A stretch of 64,000 nt of DNA from Buxus sempervirens. Lineage: Eukaryota > Streptophyta > Magnoliopsida > Buxales > Buxaceae. The translations under genes were made by a program, and so were the position numbers. Below the pieces are notes generated by a model. That model saw nothing but the letters and a program-made list of their open reading frames with translations, had not been told where the DNA came from and did not search any database. Positions 1-10,693 of the stretch are shown here, piece after piece. Each line of letters begins with the position of its first letter. Position 1 is the first letter of the stretch. The DNA lies in NCBI GenBank assembly GCA_947561395.2, contig OX387186.1, forward strand, positions 43,357,220 to 43,421,219. Reading direction: 5' to 3'.

Positions 1-30
1 GAGGAGGGCTCTCTTTTTTCACCAGAAAAG

Positions 31-442
31 ATGTCTTCCGCTTCTATTAATGTTGGCAACTTTGTCACACTACGACTCAAGTCAAAAAATTACCCTCTCT
101 AGCGTGAACAGGTCCTTGCTCTTACTGAAAGTCAAGACTTGGGTGGTTATCTAACAGGTGATATCTCTGCTCCTGATGCTGTACTTCCAGTACCAGAGGG
201 TTCGAATGCTTTACCTGCTCCAAATCCCAATTATCAAAAATGGAAAACAACTGATCGCCTCTTGCGTGGATGGATCATTGGCACCTTATCTGAAGAAGCT
301 CTTGGCATTGTCATTGGCTTAGACACATCGGCACAAGTGTGGTGTGCTCTCAAAGGAGCATATGCTCAAGCCTCTCAAGAGCGTCAATTTCAACTCACAC
401 AGCAACTTACCTATATGAAGAAGGAACCAGAAAAATACTTAA
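31..442 (+). pseudogene. Copia gag, N-terminal part (interrupted)
   Basis: An ATG at 31 opens a frame that reads MSSASINVGNF, the usual start of a plant copia gag of the RE1-like kind. It is followed by the conserved run REQVLALTESQDLGGYLTG. A TAG at 100-102 stands where copia gags have Trp (TGG). The frame then stays open through the gag core (WIIGTLSEEALG, QFQLTQQLTYMKKE) up to base 442, where the inserted DNA transposon begins. The same frame resumes at 3875 once the insertion and one copy of the duplicated TAA are removed. This half encodes the capsid-like part; the zinc knuckle lies in the other half. Confidence 0.88.
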
Positions 443-879
443 GGCTGTGTTTGGTTCCTTGGAATTTGAAGGAAAGAAAAGAAACTTGCAAATACTTCCT
501 TTCCCCTGTTTGGTATTACCTAAGAAGGTTAATATTGAAAGAAAAGGAAAGAAAATCTGATCAAAAATTTTCTTTCCCTCCAAAATTTTTCCCTCTTAAA
601 ACCTGGTCATTTCGGAGGAAATGAAAATACGATAGATTTGGGGAGAAAGTTCTCTCGACAAAAACGCGTGAAGAGGCCGACAAGCATCTTGACCCCAAAC
701 TGTGAAGGCTCGTCTTCCTCCTTGAAAGCTTCTCTCCTTCTGGCCATTGTTGGAAGAAGCTGCCATTGTTTAGACGAGAAAGAGAGGGAGGCGATTCTAT
801 CATTTGAAGCTTCTCTTTCGACCTTGCTGTTCAGAGAGATAGGCATTGTTCAGACGAGATAAACAAAGCAAGAAGAAAT

Positions 880-1180
880 CACAGCATCTCCTCCAAATCT
901 CCTGAAACGTATAGCTGATTGTTCTCTTCTCCAACTGCTGGAAAGGTATGCACTTCTTAATCGCAGCATCTCCCCCAACTCCCCTGAAACCTCCAGCTGA
1001 TTGCTATGTTTGTGTTCTAATATTTGTTTTGTTTCCTTCTCTTTCTTGTTGTCTTTGGATAGAAAAAATAAGAGGCTGTTGAGAAAAAGTTAGAGAAGAT
1101 AATAGTAGATTTATCGTTGTTGAATAACCTATACTTGTGCTTTTTGTTCATCTGATTTCTCCCCCAACTCCCCTGAAACC
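880..1180. repeat. Three diverged direct repeats inside the PIF/Harbinger-like element
   Basis: The phrase CATCTCC(T/C)CCAA(A/C)TC followed by CCTGAAAC occurs near 883, again near 965, and in a related form near 1155 (TTTCTCCCCCAACTCCCCTG). Each is followed by a similar tail (ATAGCTGATTG, CTCCAGCTGATTG, CTATGACTAAT). This indicates local duplication within the passenger DNA. No coding function is apparent. Confidence 0.5.
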
Positions 1181-1526
1181 TATGACTAATTTTTGGTTGT
1201 ATTTTTGTTCATTTGATTTCAGTTCCTTCGTCTACCTTAAAAGAGTAAAGATCCCTAAACCCCTTTTACCTCTATTGGTCTCTCTTTTTTTTTCTTTTTT
1301 CATTTTTTCTTTGCTTCGATTCTCTCTTACTAGGGTTTTGATTCAAGGCTTGGGGCGTTTCGTCTTGTGGTGATCTTGATTGGTTCTCTTCGTAAGGCCA
1401 CTGGTTTCAATGGATTATACTATGATATGCCTCGAAGGATAAACTCATTCTTGATTACCTAAAGCAATGTAAGTTAGATCGGAACTCCCCCTGGCCATCA
1501 ATTTGATCGTTTTTTAGTCAGTAGGT

Positions 1527-1679
1527 GACCTTGTTCGTGATCTCTGTTTCAAAAAACTTCTACGTCAGCGATTCTTTATTCCACCACAAGTCCTTGAAGA
1601 TGATGATGAAATTTATGAGGATATTGTGAGTTCAGAATCTTTATATGCATGGAAGCAAACAGAATTGTTTGATGTTTAA
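1527..1679 (+). pseudogene. Exon-like fragment of unrecognised origin inside the PIF/Harbinger-like element
   Basis: A 50-codon open stretch reads DLVRDLCFKKLLRQRFF, then IPPQVLEDDDEIYEDIV, and ends in TAA. Its composition is protein-like and it sits in otherwise non-coding AT-rich DNA. A pyrimidine tract and TACAG at about 1710-1723 could be a splice acceptor for a following stretch. I do not recognise the protein family. A captured host exon is the simplest explanation, but a chance open frame is not excluded. Confidence 0.35.
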
Positions 1680-3084
1680 AACATGTTTTTTTTAACCATT
1701 TATTTTCTTTCTTTTTGGTACAGGCTGAGAAGCTTCTCCTAGCTTTTCGTCTTCTATACCTCTGTTTAACTCTTTAAGATCAGATTGTGCAATGGCTTGC
1801 CATTTGACAAAGGAACTTGAATTCGTTCATGATTTACACCGTCAAGGTTAGTTTTATTGTTTTCAATTCGGTTCTATGGAATTTTGATTTATGTAATTAT
1901 TCTATGGGATTCTGATTTTGGGTTTTTAATGTTTTGCCTTTCCACTTGATTTAGCTAAGGAGGGTTCCTTCTTTCTTGTGTGGTGCGAAATGTTTTTTGG
2001 AGATCAATTCCTGAAACTGTGCTACTTCCTAGAGAACATTGAGATTTGGGAAGTGTATATGATGGAACTGCATCCTTTTTTCTTGAGTATAAAAAGGAAT
2101 TGCAAACTTGTTCATATAAGTTCTTATGAATGATAAAGTGGGGTTCCATGAGTTATCCCTAATAACTAGCAACAAGAGATAATGATCAATCCCATTTCAA
2201 TCTTCTATTGAAAGATAAGAGTTTGATAGCTTTTCTTTTGAAGATACATGTTACGTTTTGTGTTTTATAAGATTGACTCTATGCTATGTTGCCGAGCTTG
2301 TCTTTTAGTCCTCTTTTTCTTTGGAGTTCTAATCTGGTTTAGAGGTGAAACATTGAGAGTATGTCACTTAGTTCAAAGCAGAAAATATAGACTTGAACAA
2401 GGGTGATTGCTTAGATTAGATGTAGGCAATAAATGTGTTGGTTTACTTGTTTTAGATTCTAGAAAAAAAAAATTTGCATCACTACTTAAGTGTGAAATTC
2501 AGAGTCCTACTGAGATGTATAGCTTTTCAAACTTGGTTGTGTTATGCTTTGTGTGTTTTTAGTTCTACTATTTGTCTTAGAATTTGGTCTCAAATAAGCC
2601 TAGCACTTTTGTTTTATGTGCATTGATATATAGGAATCAGTATTGTTGATTCCCATCAAGTGTATGGGACCCATGACATTATATTTTACCTTTATTTATT
2701 TTGCCTTATAGTTTGCATCTTATTTTTTAAATTGCAAGTGACCTTCTTGATTTGACTTCAATTTTGCTACTGCTATCTCAAGATGATCAAGCTTTTCTTC
2801 TACAACTCATCTAGTCAAACTAATTTTGCCATTCTAAACAGTGTTTATTTATTATTTTTAGATTAGTTTGATTGTATAGGATTGTTGGAAAATAATGATT
2901 ATTTTGATTCCATGTTGTAACACTATGTTTGAATTTTATCTTTTATGGTTATAATAAGATTTAATGAGAATATTTTTCTTTCTTACTATTGTACAATTAG
3001 TTTTTATAATGTGGATTCTAGTATTTTAATAGCATGATTTAAGGTTTGAGATGCAAGTTCCACGTAATTTGGGATTTTTTAAAA

Positions 3085-3313
3085 CAAAAATGGATTAGCG
3101 TCGACCAAAAGAAATTGTTGTTAAATAGGTTTATTTTAAAGAATTAGTAGTGGATATTTACTAAAAGTTGTTGTATATCAAAAGAATTAGTAGCGATTAT
3201 CAAATAACTGCTACTGTATGTTTGAAGAATTAGTAGCGGTTATTTCAAACCGTTACTACTTAGTAAAGAAATTAGTAACTTTGCATGAATTGGTAGCATT
3301 TTTTCTTGTAGTG
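3085..3313 (-). mobile_element. CACTA (En/Spm-type) transposon terminus fragment
   Basis: Read on the minus strand from 3313, the sequence starts CACTACAAGAAAAA, the signature end of plant CACTA elements. It continues with repeated subterminal motifs around AGTAACGG and CGCTACTAATTC (plus-strand TTAGTAGCGGTTATT and relatives at about 3185-3260). No partner terminus is found upstream inside the host element, and no transposase. I therefore call it a fragment or one-ended remnant. Confidence 0.6.
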
Positions 3314-3377
3314 ACACCAGAAGCTTATGATTACTCTCCGCTAAACTGTTGGTTTCTGCTAGTTTTGGAAAAAGTCA

Positions 3378-3518
3378 GGCATTTATGGTGCAATGGCTTT
3401 GGTTGGAAGATTGATATGCTCAATAACAGGAATTGATTGCCTTGGGGGATTTAATCCGACACTAGATGCCATCTTGGAGGGACTTGGATATGCAGCTCCA
3501 CCAATTATGGCTCTTCTG
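3378..3518 (+). pseudogene. Host-gene fragment resembling a plastid CAAX-protease (CPBP)-like membrane protein
   Basis: Forty-seven open codons read like a membrane-protein segment: MALVGRLICSITGIDCLGGF, then NPTLDAILEGLGYAAPPIMA. From memory this resembles a segment of plant chloroplast proteins of the CAAX amino-terminal protease (CPBP) family; the match is recalled, not searched. The end is partly duplicated: the phrase ATATGCAGCTCCACCAATT occurs at about 3488 and again at about 3519. It lies within the PIF/Harbinger-like element, so it is probably captured. Confidence 0.4.
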
Positions 3519-3874
3519 TATATGCAGCTCCACCAATTTTGGCTATTCTGTTTATACTAGATATATGTTGGAACATGTAATATATGAATTTTGATCATCT
3601 CTACAAGATATATGCACCGATTTACCTGATATTGTATGATTACAAAATTTTCAAAGTAGCTACAAGTTTGGGTTAGTTGCTTGGTTTCTTTTCAATTTTC
3701 TTTGCAAATAACCAAACAAAAGAAAGTGATTTCTTAAAAAAATTTCTTCTTTGCTTTCTCTAGCAAACCAAACAAGAGAAAATTTCTTCATTTCATTTCT
3801 TTTCTCTTCTTTTCATTTCTTTTTGGGGTTTCTTTTCTTTTCTCCCCAAATCCAAGGTTCCAAACACAGCATAA

Positions 3875-4332
3875 ATGACTACCTTCAAAAATTCAAGGAA
3901 GTATGCGACAGTCTTGCTTCCATTGGTTTTCCTGTGACTGACAAAAACAAAGTATTCTCTCTTCTCACTGGTCTTGGCGTTAGGTACAAACCGTTTACTA
4001 CTTCTATGCTCAAGCCTCCCATGCCTTGCTATTCTGAAGTGGTTCTTCTGTTGCAAAGCTATGAGACACGTATTAGCCTTTACTCACAAGATCAAAATGC
4101 TTACACAGCATTCTTTGGTCACAAAAGTAGCTTCAAATCCAACAATAAAGGACCTCGTAACTCAGGTAATTTTTCTTCTAAGGGTAAAGGCTTTGCTCCT
4201 GCTAATCAATCTACTGCCAAGACCAATGCTCAGAACTCAGGCGGCGCATTCTCCAACAATTCTCGTAGAACCAATCGTGACCTCGTGTGTCAAATCTGTG
4301 ACAAACGAGGCCACAATGCTCTTCGCTATTAG
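3875..4332 (+). pseudogene. Copia gag, C-terminal part with zinc knuckle
   Basis: The gag frame resumes directly after the TAA duplication with NDYLQKFKEVCDSLASIG, a hallmark of plant copia gag. It runs through an Asn/Ser-rich linker to a zinc knuckle (CQICDKRGHNALRY). The knuckle's last cysteine is replaced by Arg or Tyr, and TAG at 4330-4332 ends the frame just behind it, probably in place of TGG. The zinc knuckle normally binds the element's RNA during packaging. Confidence 0.85.
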
Positions 4333-5710
4333 CACAAATTCAATCACTCCATTCAACCTGACAACATACCTAAGGCACTTGCTGCTCTTAATTTTGAGTC
4401 AGAGGCTAATGATGAGGAATGGACTTTAGATACTGGAGCATCGGCTCATATGACATCCCACGAAGGTATTTTACAAAACCTACATCCTTATCATGGTTCT
4501 AATCATGTTCTTATTGGCAATGGAGATCTTTTGCGTATTACACATATTGGTGATGCAATGGTTGGTTCTGGTTCTTCTCACATTGTACTTCCTAATGTTC
4601 TTTTGGTTCTGGATTTAGAGAGAAACTTGTTATCCATTGGACAACTAACATCTGATTATATAGTGAACTGTGAATTTTCTAATAAGGATTTTGTAATTAA
4701 GGACCGAGAGACACAAAAGGTATTGCTGAAGGGAATCAAACAGGGTAATCTCTATTCAATTCAGGCTTCACCAGTTGCCTTTTTCTCAACAAGGTTTTGA
4801 GCAGTTATTGAAGAGCAATGGCATCAGTGACTCGAGCATCCTCAGGCGGTTGTTGTAGCACATCTCAAGCATTCTAGGTTGATTAAGGTCTTGCCCAATA
4901 AGTTACTCCATCTATGTGTGAGAGTTGTCAGTTAGGGAAGATGTCAAAACTTCCTTTTTTGATTTCATCTTCTTAGATTACAACTGCATTTGATAAAATT
5001 CACATTGATTTATGGGGGCCAGCCCCTGTCACTTCTGTTAATCTATTTTGTTACTATGCTGTGATCGTAGATGATTTTACGAAATTTATATGGTTAATTC
5101 CTCTGAAACAAAAGTTTGATTTTCTTAGCCAATATTTGTTGTTTGAAAAGTATGTTTCTCGACAATATGGCAAGAATGTTAAAGTTGTTCAAACCAATGG
5201 TGGGTGTGAATTCATGAATTGGGAATTTCTTAATCATCTACAAAGTTTTTGCATTGTTCATCAGGTCTCTTGTCCATACATACCTGAGTAGAATGGTCTT
5301 GTTGAAAGGAGGCATCATAATATAAGAGAGTTGGGTCTTACAATGATGATTCATGCTCAAATTCCTAAGTGTTTCTGGGTTGAGGCATTTACAACTGCAG
5401 TCTTTTTAATCAACCGCATACCCTCTGCTAATCTTCAATGGGAGTCACCGTATTTCAAGCTCCACAACAAAATACCAGATTATGGTTCTTTTCGTATTTT
5501 GGGTTCACGGTGCTACTCATACGTTTGGGATTCAAAAATAAGTAAATTTGATACTAAATCACTTCCTTGTGTTTTCATGGGATACAGTGATCGTCATAAA
5601 GGGTATCGGTGTTACCATCCTCCTACTAGAAGAACAATTATTTCAAGGCATGTAGTTTTTGATGAGAACATGCTACCATTCAAAAAGTCAGATTCTTCTA
5701 AACCATCACA
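4333..5710 (+). pseudogene. Copia protease and integrase region (decayed)
   Basis: The aspartic protease motif LDTGASAHM is at about 4423-4449. The GAG-pre-integrase region follows: WHQ, a TGA at 4828-4830, then LEHPQAVVVAHLKHSRL. It is worn, because the expected LGHP reads LEHP. The integrase core has its first Asp in HIDLWGP (about 5005). The second catalytic Asp is lost: QTNGG stands where QSDGG is expected, with the Asn codon at 5196-5198. A TAG at 5289-5291 replaces the Gln just before NGLVERRHH, which contains the catalytic Glu. Integration would fail on both counts. Confidence 0.88.
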
Positions 5711-6479
5711 ACCTGAGTCCATGGTGACCACATTTAAAGAATGGAGTTCTCTAGAGTCCATCTCTAGTCCATCACCTTCTACAGAATCCACTCCACCAAT
5801 GCCATTCCCGGAACACCTACCACAGATGCTCCATTGCAAAAAACATATTTCAATTTCTGATTTATTGACTGCTAGCTCATTCACTACTCAACCTCCAATC
5901 TCAAACTCCTTGTCCACCAATGATTCCCTGTCTCTAGCACGTTGTGAACAGCCTATTGCACCCGAAGCAGCTCCATCTATCACAGCAGCCAATGAAATTA
6001 ATCCTGATCCTGCATCTCAAATAGTAAGCTCTCACACTATGACAACTCGTGCAAGGTCAAGAATTCAAAAGCTCAACCCCAAATATGCCTTGCTACATGA
6101 TTATTCTACAATACCTAAAACCGTGAGAATTGCTCTTCAACACTCTAGATGGACTAAAGCAATGGAAGAGGAGTTGGATGCCTTGTCCAAGAATCAAACA
6201 TGGTCTCTTGTTCCTAGGGAACCATCAATGACCGTGGTTGGGTCACGTTGGGTGTTTAAAACCAAAATAAATCCAGATGGAACTTTGCAAAGACTCAAAG
6301 CTCGATTAGTGGCTAAAGGGTATCATCAAGTTGATGGTGTAGATTTTTCTAAAACATTCTCTCCAATGGTTAAGCCAACGACTATCAGAATAATTCTATC
6401 TGTTGCTGTAGTGCGTAAATGGAGCATCCGCCAGCTTGATGTTAAGAATGTGTTTCTCCATGGAATATTATCTGAGTAG
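5711..6479 (+). pseudogene. Copia linker and N-terminal reverse transcriptase
   Basis: After a Ser/Pro-rich linker the frame enters the copia [49 protein letters not shown] and QLDVKNVFLHG. These are RVT_2 motifs, including the first catalytic Asp. TAG at 6477-6479 splits the enzyme at LSE/VFMEQPPG; CAG is the likely original codon. Confidence 0.9.
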
Positions 6480-7640
6480 GTGTTCATGGAACAACCACCA
6501 GGATATCAAAATTCTGCCTATCCTGATCATGTTTGCCTTCTTCACAAGGCAATTTACTGTCTAAAGCAAGCACCGAGAGCATGGTTTGATCGATTTAGTT
6601 CCTTTTTACTTGAAACAGGTTTCTTTTGCAGCTTTGTAGATCCAAGTTTGTTCATTCAACACTCAGACAAAGGTAACATAATTTTACTTCTCTACGTGGA
6701 TGACATACTACTCACGAGTACGTCTGATGCATTGCTTGATGCATTTGTTTCCACCTTGAACACTGAATTTGAGATGAAAGATCTTGGCCAGCTACATTAC
6801 TTTTTGGGCATTGAAGTATCAAAGGTTTCCGATGGTATCATCCTTCATCAAATAAAATATACTATTGATTTGTTGAAACAAGATTTGATGAATGAGTGCA
6901 AGCCAATCTCTACCGCTACGTCCCAAAAATTCAAGATAGATACAAATTCTACTCATCGTGATCCTCATCATTATCGGTCATTAGTTGGTGCTCTACAATA
7001 TTTAACCTTAACAAGACCTGATATCTCATTCAATGTTAATTATGTGTCTCAGTTTATGCAAGCACCAATTGAACATCATTTTTCTATGGTGAGATGAACT
7101 TTACGGTATGTCAAAGGGACTGTTAATCAAGGTCTTCACATTCAAGAAGCCAGCACACTCGACTTGTATGCTTTCTTAGATGCTGATAGGGCAGGCTGTC
7201 CCTCAACAAGACGATCAACTACAGGATATTGCACTTATCTTGGAAGTAATATTATTTCTTGGAGTGCAAAAAAACAGCTAACTATTTCACGCTCCATCTT
7301 TGAAGCTGAGTACAGGGCAATGGCCCAAACTGCAGCAGAGTTAATATGGATTACCTTCATCCTACGAGATCTTCATGTTCCCTTACCCAATGTTTTGGTT
7401 CTGTTTTGTGACAATCTTAGCTCACTCTTTATGACTATCAATCTTGTTTTCCATGCTCGCAACAAACATATTGAGTTAGATTACCATTATGTCGTGAAAG
7501 AGTGTCCCTTGGCTTGTTAGTAACTCGACATGTTCCAACTTCTTCTCAGATTTCAGATATTTTTACCAAACCTTAGACTCATGTTGATTTGGAAAGACTA
7601 AAGCACAAACTTTGCCTTGTTACCATGCATTGTTTCAGGG
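6480..7640 (+). pseudogene. Copia reverse transcriptase C-terminal part and RNase H
   Basis: The frame continues with MEQPPGY, LKQAPRAWF and the catalytic YVDD at about 6693-6704, then SLVGALQYLTLTRPDI. TGA at 7095-7097 stands where copia proteins have Arg before TLRYVKGT. RNase H follows (DADRAGCPSTRRSTTGYC, EAEYRAMAQTAAE, FCDNLSS). A frameshift near 7505 moves the C terminus (LVTRHVPTSSQISDIFTKP) to another frame, where it meets a further TAG. Confidence 0.9.
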
Positions 7641-7644
7641 GGGA
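7638..7644 (+). other. Polypurine tract of the copia element
   Basis: GGGGGGA lies directly before TGATAATACTT, the probable first bases of the 3' LTR. This is the expected primer for plus-strand DNA synthesis. Confidence 0.6.
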
Positions 7645-7930
7645 TGATAATACTTACAATTCAAATCAGTTGAAGATTGTGTCAAGAATGGAAACCTCAG
7701 CTGTATCCAAAAAATCAGCCAAGGGGATTGTCTGACAGCAGAGCCCCTAATTAACTGTTGTGATTTCTACCAGCAGAGCCCTTAATTGATTGCTGTAATT
7801 CCTCACATTATTTCACATTTATTACCTTGTATAGTTGACAGATTTTCTTATAAATTAATTAGAGCACCTACAGTGAAAAGTGTGGTGAGATTTCTACACT
7901 CCATCATTTTATCACTTTCTTCTGGCTTCA
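7645..7930 (+). repeat. Probable 3' LTR of the copia element
   Basis: The LTR starts TG right after the purine tract and contains a TATA-like box (TATAAATTA at 7849). A stretch ending in CA at 7930 gives a length of about 286 bp, normal for copia. The end is a guess, because the matching 5' LTR is outside the window. Confidence 0.5.
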
Positions 7931-8508
7931 CTAGAACTGGGGAAATTTCGCAAGACGGAATACCATGGTAAGGAGTAATAAAATAGTTTATCAACTAGAT
8001 AAAGGATCGATTTTATATCTTTGAAACTTAATAATTAATTATATAGTGAAGGTATAAGAAGAATCTATTTAAAGGAAATAGCCATTAAAAAAGAAAAAGA
8101 AAAATTAGACATGGCTATCAATTAACAATGTGCCATGGACCACATACCGATGTCGTGCTATGTTCAAATGTGTTCACTGGGTTTGGAGTGAGTAAAAGAG
8201 TCATTGAAGCCTTGAAGATTTGAAGACTAAATATTATCACTTTCTGGCCATACGGGAAAGGTTCTTTTAATTCTGGCAGAATTAATTGCGTGTGTGATAG
8301 GGTTGCAGTTGGCAATCAAGGGTATTTGAATATAGCTATTTAAGGTGACTTTTTATCATTCAATGGATGAATAGGGGAGACGTGGAGTCATGGCAGCAAC
8401 AATGCCTGATATTGAAAGCTAGGTCCTTTTGGAAAGCGAGATGAACATTTTGTTCCTTGCAAAGATCAGCCAATTTTTTATATGACAGGTTAGCCAAACT
8501 AGGATTGA
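7931..8508. other. AT-rich spacer, no gene seen
   Basis: I find no coding similarity, RNA gene or clear repeat between the copia LTR and the SINE-like insertion. Short open frames here have no recognisable motifs. Confidence 0.5.
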
Positions 8509-8646
8509 GAAATGAGTTTTTTTTTTTTTTTGGAACTCAGGGTATCCGGGCCCGCTTACGCTCAACCGACTAATCCCTGAGGGCCCATGTAAGACCCTAC
8601 AACCCACATGAGTGATTGTAGGACACTCCTCCATCTGAAATGAGTT
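8509..8646 (-). mobile_element. SINE-like short retroinsertion with target-site duplication
   Basis: A T-run at about 8517-8531 (a poly(A) tail on the minus strand) is followed by GGAACTCAGGGTATCCGGGC and further sequence up to 8636. GAAATGAGTT flanks both ends (8509-8518 and 8637-8646), a 10-bp duplication typical of LINE-mobilised RNA. The minus-strand motif GGGATTAGTCGG close to the tail is reminiscent of Au-type plant SINE 3' ends. The insert is only about 118 bp and no clear Pol III A box is visible, so it is probably 5'-truncated. Confidence 0.6.
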
Positions 8647-8711
8647 GTTTGTAGGACACTCCTCCATCTGATATGATTTTTTTTCCTTTTGGTAAACAAC
8701 AGTAAACTTTA

Positions 8712-9467
8712 TTAAGATAAATAACGAGTTTTTACAAAGCCACGCACTTCATCAAATAGTATGGAAGACAAAACAGGGGGTGGTCTTGAATTCCAGTAAC
8801 ACAAAAAACGATCTATACTAAAGTTGGCCAAAAGGTCAGCCGCTGCATTCCCTTCTCGGTATATATGACATATTTCAATGGCCTGAAAAGAGGCCAGCAA
8901 GGTAGAAATATCATGTAGAATACGAACAAGGAACCACGGACACTTGATACTGTGATGGTTGGCCTTGAGTAACTGTTTTAGAAACTGTACCAAGATCATA
9001 GAATCTCCCTCAATTATAAGATGAGAAATGTGTAATGCGGAGGCAAGCATGAAAGCTTCGAGTGCAGCAACCGCTTCAGCCATAAGGGACGAGGTATCCA
9101 TACATTGGAAAGCAATAGCAGCAATAAACTTACCATGGTGGTCTCTAGCGATAACACCAGCTCCTGCTTGTTTAGAATTTTGTCTGAAGGCACCATCAAA
9201 ATATTTTTTAATAAATGGCTGTCTTGGATGATCCCCTGAAACTGGAAAATCTACTGGAGCAGTCAGGCAAGGAGAGTTCTTTTGATTGAACATCTGTACT
9301 TCATGATTCAGTTCAGTAAACTGATGAACCACCTGAAATACATTGGGAGAGATATTATCAAATAACACCCGATTTCTATGAAGCCATAATACCCACCCGA
9401 ATATAGCTATCTTAGTTAAGAGTCTCCTGTATATTGAGATCAGAATCCTTTCGATATAACTTAACAA
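8712..9467 (-). pseudogene. LINE RNase H domain
   Basis: A 251-codon open frame holds a plant L1 RNase H. Catalytic residues are present: FDGAFRQ (Asp), LMAEAVAALEAF (Glu), LIIEGDSM (Asp) and EGNAAADLLA (Asp). Upstream is the typical IFGWVLWLHRNRVLFDN connector that precedes RNase H in these LINEs. The domain degrades the RNA strand during target-primed reverse transcription. The frame is still open to a natural stop at 8712, although the rest of the element is broken. Confidence 0.88.
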
Positions 9468-9815
9468 GATTTTTTAAGCCACTGTGATAATGAATGAGTC
9501 GGTCCACATTCTTGTGTTGCTCTCCACCAATAGCTACCAACCATGTGGCTCGAGAAAATGGACAGTGAGCCAAAGGTGCTCCATTGTCTAGAAGCTATTA
9601 TGGCAAAAAACACATAAACCATTACAATTCCTCAATCTAAAGGATAAAAGCTGAGATGTGGGAAGAGCACCTTGTAAGCTTTTCCATAGAAATAACCTGA
9701 TTCATGCCGGACACTTGAGATTCCACACCAATAACCAGAGGTGTCTTCGTGGTCAAGCAGAGAACCCAATATCAGCCGGTAAGCCAATGCAACCGAGAAG
9801 AGTGACCATTAGACG

Positions 9816-10631
9816 TCAAGCGCCAAATAAGCATATCTTGATTGAGTGAAGAAGGGTAGAAATGATAGACAAAGCAGTATCCAATGGCCATAATTGGCTA
9901 ATGAGTTCAACATTCCATTGTTTGGAGGAGGGGTGAATCAGATGACTAATCTGGCATTGCCTTAGTTCATCCCCATATGCTGTAGGAGTAGGAAGTCCCT
10001 CGCCATTTGATCTCCAGGTATCTTCAAAAAGGTTGATGCTTCTACCATCTGCAATTATCAAACCCGAACCCGACCTGATATAGTGCTTCAAGCTTTGAAG
10101 TTGTTTCCAAACACAGTAGTCTTTTGGTCTAGTAGAAGCATTTAGGAAAGAAGTGCCTGGAAAATAAAGACTTCTCATTAGTTCTTTCCATAGACTTGAA
10201 TGGTTCGATTGTATTTTCCAGGCAGCCTTTAACAGGAGTGCCTTATTCATCTCATTTTCCCTTCTAATATTTAAATCTCCATTACACAAGGGTAGAGATA
10301 ATTTATTCCAACAGATGGTATGCACAGTTTTTTGGTCTTTCACATGCTGCCAAAAGAAAACATTAGCCAATTGATCCAATTTATGCAAAGTGGATTTCGG
10401 TAATAAGAAGCATTGCATATAATAGTTAGGCATAGCATTTAAAACCGACTTTATCAACGTAACCCGACCCATCTGTGAAAGAAGCAACGACTTCCAAGAA
10501 GTCAGCCGATCAAATACTCTGTCAAAAAGTGCCTTACAGTCTTTGTGAGATGGTTTTTTAAACAAAACCGGCAGACCCAAATATTTATCAACCTGGTTTG
10601 AGCCATGCACATTAAGCATCCCTTTGAGCAT
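9816..10631 (-). pseudogene. LINE reverse-transcriptase thumb and zf-RVT region
   Basis: The frame reads VDKYLGLPVLF, then SWKSLLLSQMGRVTLIKSVL, PNYYMQCFLLPKSTLHKLDQ and WNKLSLPLCNGDLNIRR, the standard segment after the L1 RT catalytic core. It then covers the zf-RVT-like stretch (SLWKELMRSLYFPG, LQSLKHYIRSGSGLIIADGR). It belongs to the same polyprotein as the RT upstream and the RNase H downstream, but the frame changes on both sides. Confidence 0.85.
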
Positions 10632-10693
10632 TGCTCTCTGGGAAGAAGGAATATTCTTGCTGAATAATATGGAGGACTTCTGAAAATTTAACT

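Larger units (their letters stand above)
443..3871. mobile_element. Non-autonomous PIF/Harbinger-like DNA transposon inserted in copia gag
   Basis: The element is 3429 bp. It begins GGCTGTGTTTGG at 443 and ends CCAAACACAGCA at 3871, giving imperfect terminal inverted repeats; pyrimidine/purine-rich subterminal DNA (GGAAAGAAAAGAAAC and its complement) extends them. It is flanked by a TAA triplet on each side (440-442 and 3872-3874). Removing the element and one TAA restores the gag frame exactly, so the boundaries are secure. A 3-bp TWA duplication and this type of end are typical of PIF/Harbinger. I see no transposase frame. Inside are short gene-like stretches and one CACTA-type terminus, so it is probably a passenger carrying captured sequence. 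Confidence 0.82.
1..7930 (+). mobile_element. Degenerate Ty1/copia retrotransposon, 5' LTR outside the window
   Basis: Gag, protease, integrase, reverse transcriptase and RNase H follow in copia order on the plus strand. A purine tract and a probable 3' LTR close the element near 7930. The 5' LTR and primer-binding site must lie upstream of base 1, because gag already starts at 31. The body is split at 443-3871 by a DNA transposon. Premature stops lie at 100-102, 4330-4332, 4828-4830, 5289-5291, 6477-6479 and 7095-7097, and there is a frameshift near 7505. The element is dead. The 3' LTR edge is not certain, since no second LTR copy is available for comparison. Confidence 0.9.

Noticed and set aside
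443..3313. A complete CACTA element inside the PIF/Harbinger-type insertion
   Set aside because: Only one CACTACAAGAAA terminus is found; no partner end or transposase is present.
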